From Erwinia persicina NBRC 102418 (GTDB lineage Bacteria > Pseudomonadota > Gammaproteobacteria > Enterobacterales > Enterobacteriaceae): DNA of 64,000 bases. Made by a program: the position numbers and the translations under genes. Below are positions 57,579-64,000 of this stretch, piece by piece. The notes beneath the pieces were generated by a model. It ran no database searches and was not told the origin of the DNA. It saw nothing but the letters and a program-made list of their open reading frames with translations. Every line of letters starts with the position of its first letter. The stretch's first letter is position 1. The stretch spans positions 62,001 to 126,000 of the forward strand of contig NZ_BCTN01000007.1 of NCBI RefSeq assembly GCF_001571305.1, given 5' to 3'.

Positions 57579-58094
57579 CGGGCAGTATCCCTGAGTAACC
57601 AGAGCGAAATGGGGTTCGCTCCACAGCAACCGACAATAGTAGTAACTCCTCAGGGTTGAATGCAACCACCACCGCACGTATGAGCGGCAAAAAATAGCGC
57701 TGCGTTCAGAAAGGCAGCAGGGCGAGTTACGCCCTGTTATCCCCTGTGATGTTTTTCTCCGCAGCCATTCATTAATATCGCCAGGTAGATACGAGGTAGA
57801 TCCTGACCGCAGATCCCTGTTGAATCCTGTCGCGACGCACGGCAGGTCACACCTGCCGTGAACAGGTATCAGTATCGGCGACATTGCCAGACGGGAAAAA
57901 GACCAGACGGCCTTCACCGTTATTTCACTGTCCTGATAGTCACGTGTCAGGCGGAAGATAAACAAGGAATGCTGAAATTAACAAATAAAGTGTATTAATT
58001 AAGCCTAACCCTAATCACACTTATCGTTACCTCGCTATCGTTTATCTGCGTGCTAATTTATTCGCCATCAATGATGGGTCAGGGAATTGCAGGT
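57579..58094. other. Intergenic between SNF2 helicase and MFS genes
   Basis: About 500 bases separating two divergent genes; both promoters must lie here. I see no gene, repeat or operator that I could defend. Confidence 0.4.
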
Positions 58095-59261
58095 ATGTTG
58101 CATAACACCAAAAAAGCCCTTGTGCGCAAAGATATCCGGATAGCTTTCTATGGCGTATTACTACTTGCGCTGGGGGTCGGACTCAGTCGTTTCCTTTACA
58201 CGCCGATGTTACCCGCCATGTTGGGAGAGCATATTTTCACGTTCCCACAACTGGCATGGCTGGCGAGTGCCAACTATGCCGGATATCTGGTGGGGAGCCT
58301 GGTATTTTCTTGGAGCGGTTTTCACCGCCCCCATTCGCAACATATGGTGTTTATTTTTGCGACGCTCTCCGTTGTTCTGCTCTTCGCGATGTGGGGGGTC
58401 ACTCAGATTAGCCTTGCCCTGGCCGTGCGCTTTCTGGCTGGGGTGGCCAGTGCGGCATTAATGATCTTTGGTTCAGTGACGGTCCTGCACCACACCAATA
58501 ATCACCGGGTGACAGCGTCCTTGTTTTCAGGGGTTGGCGTCGGGATTTTACTCGGCAATGAATGTGTGAATGTGGGCCTCAGCCACCACTTAACCTCTTA
58601 TGATCTCTGGTTCGGTGCGGGCCTGGTGGGCCTGGTCCTGCTGATTCTGCTGGTTATCCTTTCCCCCAAAGCCATTGCGTTCACGCCGGAGTCACAACAG
58701 ACACAGGTGCGAAAAAGCGCCGTGGTGAGCTGGTGGCAACTGATCATTATTTATGGCCTGGCCGGCTTCGGCTATATTATTGTCGCCACCTTTCTGCCGC
58801 TCATCTCCCATCAGCTCTCAGACAGCACGATCTCTCAGCACCTCTGGTCGCTGGTCGGGCTGGCCATTATTCCCGGCTGTTTTTTCTGGCTGCTGATGGA
58901 ATATCGATTTGGCATCACGCTTTCCCTGATGTTTAATCTGATCCTGCAGGCGATCTGCGTACTGCTCTCACTGAATGGCCATTCACCTTTACTCCTGATC
59001 CTCTGCTGCCTCGGATTTGGCTTCACTTTTATGGGTACCACCGCGCTGGTGATGCCGCTGGCGAAGAAACTGCCGGTTCCTTCCGGTATCAATTTGATGG
59101 CGCTGGTAACCTTCACCTATGGTGTCGGCCAGGTTTGCGGGCCACTGATGACAGGATGGCTCCACGGCCACGCGGATCCGTTGAGGATGTCGATCATTAT
59201 CGGCGCCCTGGCGCTGTTTATCGCCGCGTTGCTCTGCTTGAAACGTTCAACCGTTATCTGA
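58095..59261 (+). CDS. YbfB/YjiJ-family MFS transporter
   Basis: About 388 residues with twelve predicted membrane segments. The first helix region GVLLLALGVGLSRFLYTPMLPAML is typical of the YbfB/YjiJ (DUF1228) branch of the major facilitator superfamily. WLASANYAGYLVGSL and the second-half VTFTYGVGQVCGPLMTGWL follow. Substrate unknown for most members. The open frame starts at 58050, but ATGs at 58074 and 58095 are also possible; I prefer 58095, after AGG, since the protein then begins just before the first charged segment. It lies upstream of nrdD as a separate unit. Confidence 0.82.
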   Translation: MLHNTKKALVRKDIRIAFYGVLLLALGVGLSRFLYTPMLPAMLGEHIFTFPQLAWLASANYAGYLVGSLVFSWSGFHRPHSQHMVFIFATLSVVLLFAMWGVTQISLALAVRFLAGVASAALMIFGSVTVLHHTNNHRVTASLFSGVGVGILLGNECVNVGLSHHLTSYDLWFGAGLVGLVLLILLVILSPKAIAFTPESQQTQVRKSAVVSWWQLIIIYGLAGFGYIIVATFLPLISHQLSDSTISQHLWSLVGLAIIPGCFFWLLMEYRFGITLSLMFNLILQAICVLLSLNGHSPLLLILCCLGFGFTFMGTTALVMPLAKKLPVPSGINLMALVTFTYGVGQVCGPLMTGWLHGHADPLRMSIIIGALALFIAALLCLKRSTVI

Positions 59262-59338
59262 GGGGGGCTGCGGGAAAGATTTTCCACTCTTAAGTTCCAT
59301 GCGGTAAATCAATAAAATCACCATTATTCTCCGCACAA

Positions 59339-59386
59339 ACACTACATATAGCGTTTACTATAGCCACCGAAACCTACATATAGTTT
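59339..59386 (+). promoter_or_regulatory. Two NrdR boxes upstream of nrdDG
   Basis: Two 16-bp NrdR-type boxes: ACACTACATATAGCGT (59339-59354) and AACCTACATATAGTTT (59371-59386). Their centres are 32 bp apart, about three helical turns, as at other enterobacterial ribonucleotide reductase operons. NrdR would repress nrdDG when dATP is high. Confidence 0.88.
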
Positions 59387-59407
59387 TCTTCCTTCAGGAG
59401 AGCAGCG

Positions 59408-61546
59408 GTGGCAACTCAGGTAATCAAGCGGGACGGCTGTCAGGTCGCCTTCGATCCAGCACGTATTGAGGCAGCGATTCGTGCTGCCGCACAGGCAGCC
59501 AGCATTGACGATAATGACTACTGCGCCACCGCCGCCAGCCAGATCAGCGCCCTGCTGACCGCCCGTCCCCGGGTGGATATTGCCGAGGTGCAGCTCGCGG
59601 TGGAAAACCAGCTGATGGCGGGATGTTACCCCCAGCTGGCACGCAGCTATATTGAGTATCGTCACGATCGCGACGTCGCCCGCGAGCTGCGCGGTCGTCT
59701 GAATCATGAGATCCGTGGTCTGGTTGAGCAGAGCAATCCCGCGCTGCTGAATGAAAATGCCAATAAAGACAGTAAAGTGATCCCGACACAGCGCGACCTG
59801 CTGGCCGGTATTGTGGCTAAACATTACGCCCGTCAGCATATGCTGCCGCGTGATGTGGTCAGCGCCCATGAACGCGGTGAGATCCACTATCACGATCTCG
59901 ACTACTCTCCGTTCTTTCCGATGTTCAACTGCATGCTGATCGACCTGCGCGGCATGCTGACTCACGGCTTCAAGATGGGCAATGCGGAGATCGAACCGCC
60001 GAAATCGATCTCTACCGCCACCGCCGTCACCGCCCAGATCATCGCGCAGGTGGCCAGCCATATTTACGGCGGAACCACAATTAACCGTATTGATGAGGTG
60101 CTGGCACCGTTTGTTGAAGCCAGCCTGGAGAAGCACCGCGCGACCGCACAGCAGTGGCAGATTGCGGATGCTGAAGCCTATGCGCATTCGCGCACTGAAA
60201 AAGAGTGTTATGACGCTTTCCAGTCACTGGAATACGAGGTCAACACCCTGCACACCGCCAACGGTCAGACGCCCTTTGTCACCTTCGGTTTTGGCCTGGG
60301 TACCCGTTGGTCGGCGCGTCTGGTTCAGCAGTCGATCCTGCGCAACCGTATTGCCGGCCTGGGGAAAAACCATAAAACGGCAGTGTTCCCGAAGCTGGTG
60401 TTTGCCATTAAAGCCGGGCTGAACCAGGCGGTGGGTGAGCCTAACTACGACATCAAACAGCTGGCGCTGGAGTGCGCCAGTAAACGCATGTATCCGGATA
60501 TCCTCAATTACGACCAGGTGGTGAAAGTCACCGGTTCGTTTAAAACGCCAATGGGCTGCCGCAGTTTCCTCGGGGTCTATGAGGAGAACGGCGAGCAGAT
60601 CCACGATGGCCGGAACAATATCGGCGTGATCAGCCTGAACCTGCCGCGTATTGCGCTGGAGTCGGAGGGGGACGAGGGGCGCTTCTGGGTTCTGCTGGAG
60701 CAGCGCCTGCTGCTGGCGAAAAAAGCGCTGATGACACGTATCGCCAGGCTGGAAAATGTCAAAGCCCGCGTTGCGCCGATCCTCTATATGGAAGGTGCCT
60801 GCGGGGTACGCCTGAAGGCCGATGAGCCGGTAGCCTCGATCTTCCGCAACGGCAGAGCCTCCATTTCTCTGGGCTATATCGGCATTCACGAAACGCTGAA
60901 CGCCCTGAGTGGCGGCAGCGTGCATCCTTATGACGATGAACAACTGCGGGCGAAAGGGCTGCAGATTGTCGCCCGGCTGCGTGAGGCCGTGGAAGCCTGG
61001 AAAGAGGAGACCGGCTACGGCTTCAGCCTGTACAGCACCCCCAGCGAAAATCTGTGCGATCGCTTCTGCCGCCTTGATGCCGCGGAGTTTGGTGTGGTGC
61101 CGGGTGTGACGGATAAGGGCTATTACACCAACAGCTTCCACCTTGACGTGGAGAAGAAGGTGAACCCATACGATAAAATCGACTTTGAGGCGGGCTACCC
61201 GCCGTTAGCCAGCGGCGGTTTTATCTGTTACGGCGAATATCCCAATATTCAGCACAACCTGAAGGCGCTGGAAGATGTCTGGGATTACAGCTACAGCCGG
61301 GTGCCTTATTACGGTACCAATACGCCGATCGACGAATGCTATGAGTGCGGCTTTACCGGCGAATTCGACTGCACCAGCAAAGGCTTCACCTGCCCGAAAT
61401 GCGGTAACCACGACAGCACCCGCGTTTCCGTCACCCGTCGGGTATGCGGCTACCTTGGCAGCCCGGATGCCCGCCCCTTTAACGCCGGCAAGCAGGAAGA
61501 GGTAAAACGTCGGGTTAAGCATCTGCAAAACGGCCAGCTTGGATGA
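59408..61546 (+). CDS. nrdD: Anaerobic ribonucleoside-triphosphate reductase NrdD
   Basis: A 712-residue class III ribonucleotide reductase, reducing NTPs to dNTPs without oxygen. The N-terminal ATP-cone (QVIKRDGCQVAFDPARI) is the dATP regulatory site. The glycyl radical site is Gly681 in RVCGYLGS, the same number as in E. coli, and the zinc cysteines are in CYECGFTGEFDC and CPKCG. Catalytic cysteines lie in MEGACGVRL and the FNCMLID region. The start is GTG at 59408 with CAGGAG upstream. NrdR boxes precede it, and nrdG overlaps its stop. Confidence 0.97.
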   Translation: MATQVIKRDGCQVAFDPARIEAAIRAAAQAASIDDNDYCATAASQISALLTARPRVDIAEVQLAVENQLMAGCYPQLARSYIEYRHDRDVARELRGRLNHEIRGLVEQSNPALLNENANKDSKVIPTQRDLLAGIVAKHYARQHMLPRDVVSAHERGEIHYHDLDYSPFFPMFNCMLIDLRGMLTHGFKMGNAEIEPPKSISTATAVTAQIIAQVASHIYGGTTINRIDEVLAPFVEASLEKHRATAQQWQIADAEAYAHSRTEKECYDAFQSLEYEVNTLHTANGQTPFVTFGFGLGTRWSARLVQQSILRNRIAGLGKNHKTAVFPKLVFAIKAGLNQAVGEPNYDIKQLALECASKRMYPDILNYDQVVKVTGSFKTPMGCRSFLGVYEENGEQIHDGRNNIGVISLNLPRIALESEGDEGRFWVLLEQRLLLAKKALMTRIARLENVKARVAPILYMEGACGVRLKADEPVASIFRNGRASISLGYIGIHETLNALSGGSVHPYDDEQLRAKGLQIVARLREAVEAWKEETGYGFSLYSTPSENLCDRFCRLDAAEFGVVPGVTDKGYYTNSFHLDVEKKVNPYDKIDFEAGYPPLASGGFICYGEYPNIQHNLKALEDVWDYSYSRVPYYGTNTPIDECYECGFTGEFDCTSKGFTCPKCGNHDSTRVSVTRRVCGYLGSPDARPFNAGKQEEVKRRVKHLQNGQLG

Positions 61547-62007
61547 ACATCCATCAGTATTACCCGGTGGATATCGTTAACGGCCCCGGCACGCGCTGCA
61601 CGCTGTTTGTTTCCGGCTGCGTGCACGAATGCCCGGGCTGCTATAACAAAAGTACCTGGCGGGTAAACTCCGGGGTGCCGTTTACGCTGGATATGGAAGA
61701 ACGGCTGATTGCCGATCTCAACGACACGCGCATTCCGCGCCAGGGATTGTCGCTGTCCGGCGGCGATCCTCTGCATCCGGCTAATCTCGCCGATGTCGGA
61801 CGGCTGTTACGGCGGGTGCGCCGTGACTGTGCGGGAAAGGATATCTGGATGTGGACCGGCTACCGACGGGAGGAGCTGGACGCGCAGCAGCAGCGGGTGG
61901 TCGCCGAGGTTAACGTACTGATTGACGGGAAATATATCCAGGCGCTCAGAGACCCGGCGCTGCGCTGGCGCGGCAGCAGCAACCAGGTCATTCATCAGCT
62001 GCGCTGA
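61543..62007 (+). CDS. nrdG: Anaerobic RNR-activating protein NrdG
   Basis: A 154-residue radical-SAM activase that installs the glycyl radical on NrdD. The CxxxCxxC cluster is Cys26, Cys30, Cys33 (SGCVHECPGCYN), and LSGGDPLHPAN is the SAM-binding GGDP block. It overlaps nrdD by four bases (ATGA), so the two are translationally coupled. Confidence 0.96.
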   Translation: MNIHQYYPVDIVNGPGTRCTLFVSGCVHECPGCYNKSTWRVNSGVPFTLDMEERLIADLNDTRIPRQGLSLSGGDPLHPANLADVGRLLRRVRRDCAGKDIWMWTGYRREELDAQQQRVVAEVNVLIDGKYIQALRDPALRWRGSSNQVIHQLR

Positions 62008-62009
62008 GA

Positions 62010-63206
62010 TCAGTCAGCGATAAAGTGCGGGATAAACCTTGAACTGTCTTTGGTGATCGGCCCGTTATCCTCACGAATACCGATACCCGCGGCGCTGTCG
62101 CCCACAATCCAGCTGCCGATCAGCGTATGGTCATGCCCGAACCGGGGTAACGGCGCACTGGCCTGCCAGATACGGGGTTCATCCGCGTATTCGCCGGGCT
62201 CACTGGCCAGCCGTTGCCGGCCATCGCGATCGGCATACATGGTGATATTCGCCCCTTCGCGCGAGAACAACGGTTTACTGACGAAACCGCGCCACTGAGC
62301 GCCCATTTCCTCCGCTAACCGCCAGCCCGGTTTATCCACTTCCCCGGTAAACCAGGCCGGCAGCAGGTTAGGATGCCCGCGATGCCAGCGCCACAGCAGC
62401 GGTAAGATGCCCTTGTTACTGAGCACGGTTTTCCACAGGGGTTCAATCCAGCGTTCACGGCCCTTGCGCAGTAGCGGTCCGTAATCATCACGCAGCATCC
62501 ACTCCAGCGGGTAAAGCTTGAAGGCCTGTTCTATCACCCGATCCTGCATATCCGTGAGCACGCCCCCCACGCCCATGCCCACCTCTTCCAGATAGAGAAA
62601 ACGTGTTTCAAGGCCTGCCTGTCGGGCGCAATCTTCAAGATACTGCACCGTGCCGCGATCTTCCGCCGATCCCTGACAGCAGCAAAAATAGAGCGGGTGC
62701 TGATTGCGCCATAGCGCCAGCCGCGCGATCAGCTTCTCCTGCAGGGAATTAAACTGATCGGCATGATGGGGGACCTGCCCCCTGCCCGCGACATCGGTCA
62801 GCCACTGCCACTGAAAAAACGCGGCTTCATACAGAGACGTGGGGGTATCAGCATTGTATTCCAGCAGCTTAACCGGCCCCTGGCCTCCCCAGCTGAAGTC
62901 CATCCGGCCGTAGAGTGAGGGTTCACGACGCTGCCAGCTGCGGGCAATGGCCTCCCAGTAGAGGGGCGGGATCGCCAGGGCTGTCAGCAGCTCTTCATCG
63001 CCGGTGACGCGATCGACCAAATCAAGGCACATCTGATGCAGCTCTTCCGTTGGCCCCTCAATATCCTGCTCTATCTGACGCAGGGTAAAGCGATAGGCCC
63101 GGGTTTCATCCCAGTACACTTCATCATCGATAATATGGAAGTTAAAACCGTAGCGGGCAGCGATGGCAGCAAGGTCGCGCCGTGGCGTGCAGGCGATACG
63201 TATCAT
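62010..63206 (-). CDS. yjfC: Glutathionylspermidine synthase-like ATP-grasp protein YjfC
   Basis: A 398-residue protein of the glutathionylspermidine synthase C-terminal (ATP-grasp) family. Family blocks are FSWGGQGPVKLLEYNADTPTSLYEAAFFQW, LSNKGILPLLW and FVSKPLFSREGANITMY. It lacks the amidase half of E. coli Gss. In E. coli yjfC follows yjfM in the same order, and both are of undefined function; ligase activity joining a peptide or amine is likely. The gene starts three bases after the yjfM stop. Confidence 0.92.
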   Translation of the reverse strand: MIRIACTPRRDLAAIAARYGFNFHIIDDEVYWDETRAYRFTLRQIEQDIEGPTEELHQMCLDLVDRVTGDEELLTALAIPPLYWEAIARSWQRREPSLYGRMDFSWGGQGPVKLLEYNADTPTSLYEAAFFQWQWLTDVAGRGQVPHHADQFNSLQEKLIARLALWRNQHPLYFCCCQGSAEDRGTVQYLEDCARQAGLETRFLYLEEVGMGVGGVLTDMQDRVIEQAFKLYPLEWMLRDDYGPLLRKGRERWIEPLWKTVLSNKGILPLLWRWHRGHPNLLPAWFTGEVDKPGWRLAEEMGAQWRGFVSKPLFSREGANITMYADRDGRQRLASEPGEYADEPRIWQASAPLPRFGHDHTLIGSWIVGDSAAGIGIREDNGPITKDSSRFIPHFIAD

Positions 63207-63208
63207 CT

Positions 63209-63832
63209 TCAGCCCCCTGAACGATGATATGAACTGCCGCCAAACCCGCCGCGTGAGACCGTGCGCCCACTGAACTTATGGGCGTCAGCATCAGCAGAGG
63301 AACGCGTCCAGCGTGCTTCACTGCCCGGCGTCCTCAGCGTCTCACGATCGTTCGGATCACGATAGAAGGCGCGCCCGCCGCCGTAGTAACCGCCCCCTGA
63401 AGAGGACGCCCCCTGACTGTCTTCCTGCGGGCGCTTACCCATAGTAAAGCCCGCCAGTCGCGGCAGAAAATGGTGTGTTACCAGGCTGTAATGGCAGTTC
63501 CCGAGGCCATAATAGTTCTGACAGGCATAACTGTTATCAAATCCCTGTGAACTGGCATCCAGCTGTTGTTGGGCGGCCTGCTCCTGCGCCTCACAGGCCC
63601 GGAGGGAATAGCCTGCCTGCGTGCACTCATTGCTGCTGGCAAAGATGGTCTGCTCTTCCCCCTGGTCCCGGCAGCTGTGGAGCAGTGCCATACCGGTGCC
63701 GCCCATAATAACCAGCGTCAGCCATGTCGTGGATTTACGCGGCGCGTCATTCAGGGCTGCACCTTGCGAGAAGGACTTAAATTCCACCGGCTTTTGACCG
63801 CCCGAACGTGAGCGGCGACGTTTCTTTTTCAA
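63209..63832 (-). CDS. yjfM: DUF1190 protein YjfM
   Basis: A 207-residue DUF1190 (YgiB/YjfM) protein. A very basic N-terminus (MKKKRRRSRSGGQKPVEF) precedes a hydrophobic segment near residues 36-53 ending with Cys (MALLHSC). Cysteine-containing repeats (CTQAGYSLRACEAQEQAAQQQL, YACQNYYGLGNCHYS) and a Gly/Ser/Tyr-rich C-terminus (GGGYYGGGRAFYRD) follow. Probably anchored in the inner membrane with an extracytoplasmic domain; function unknown. It lies between yjfL and yjfC as in E. coli. Confidence 0.9.
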   Translation of the reverse strand: MKKKRRRSRSGGQKPVEFKSFSQGAALNDAPRKSTTWLTLVIMGGTGMALLHSCRDQGEEQTIFASSNECTQAGYSLRACEAQEQAAQQQLDASSQGFDNSYACQNYYGLGNCHYSLVTHHFLPRLAGFTMGKRPQEDSQGASSSGGGYYGGGRAFYRDPNDRETLRTPGSEARWTRSSADADAHKFSGRTVSRGGFGGSSYHRSGG

Positions 63833-63859
63833 GTTTACTGCTTCCCTGCCTGAAAAGTT

Positions 63860-64000
63860 TTAGTAGGTCATACAGGCTGCATTGATGATCCCTCCGCCAA
63901 GGGAGACCCCGCCGAGAAATAAGCCGACAGCCAGATGGTTATCTTCAATATGCTGGCTGATTTTCGGCAGATAAATGCGCGCCAGTCCAAACACCAGCAG
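63860..64000 (-). CDS. yjfL: DUF350 membrane protein YjfL, 3' part
   Basis: The last ~46 codons of a DUF350 protein, cut by the window end. The readable part (LLVFGLARIYLPKISQHIEDNH, then LAVGLFLGGVSLGGGIINAACMTY) gives one membrane helix and the family's glycine-rich C-terminal end. YjfL-type proteins are short polytopic membrane proteins of unknown function, encoded with yjfM and yjfC in this order. Confidence 0.85.
   Translation of the reverse strand: MLVFGLARIYLPKISQHIEDNHLAVGLFLGGVSLGGGIINAACMTY

Overview
The window comes from an enterobacterial chromosome, most likely Erwinia/Pantoea-like (Erwiniaceae). The right half carries a compact, GC-rich core backbone found across Enterobacterales: yjjA, budC-like, yjgR, yjiN, lptG-lptF, pepA-holC-valS, yjgN, yjgM, miaE, rraB, argF, pyrLBI, ridA, treC, nrdDG and yjfCML. 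The family-level guess is an inference from gene order, the M48 protease next to yjgN and an IS1222-like element; nothing in the window proves it.

The left ~30 kb is accessory and a mosaic. It opens with the start of an RND efflux adaptor lipoprotein (1-802, minus). A DUF1294 membrane protein follows, then a catabolic operon (2067-8113) of a class I aldolase, a GlpP-type antiterminator (frameshifted), an FGGY kinase, an SDR, a D-2-hydroxyacid dehydrogenase and a galactitol-type PTS EIIC. A very strong terminator hairpin sits just before the first gene, which suggests antitermination control. The operon ends against an IS3-family remnant. Decayed conjugative-element genes (DUF4400, AbiEi antitoxin), an unknown membrane protein, a complete IS1222-like element, and satellite/prophage genes (truncated YfjJ/Gp2-like, AlpA) come next.

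From 13.1 to 28.1 kb lies a defence island ending at a P4-type integrase beside tRNA-Leu(CAA) (leuX). It has three modules. The first is a 1269-aa TPR-CHAT protease with a small downstream partner gene. The second is dndBCDE, the DNA phosphorothioation genes, without dndA and without the usual dndFGH restriction genes. The third is a convergent, translationally coupled operon encoding a GIY-YIG nuclease-like protein, a second DGQHR protein (DndB-like) and a ParB/Srx-fold protein. The third module is the best candidate for an undescribed partner or restriction arm of the Dnd system. A nested pair of insertion sequences (an IS110-family element inside an IS3-family element) separates the CHAT module from dnd.

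The core half has good regulatory detail: two ARG boxes before argF with an ERIC repeat in the leader, the pyrL attenuator before pyrBI, two NrdR boxes before nrdDG, and several clear terminators. A secreted protein built from 20-residue tandem repeats lies just right of the tRNA.
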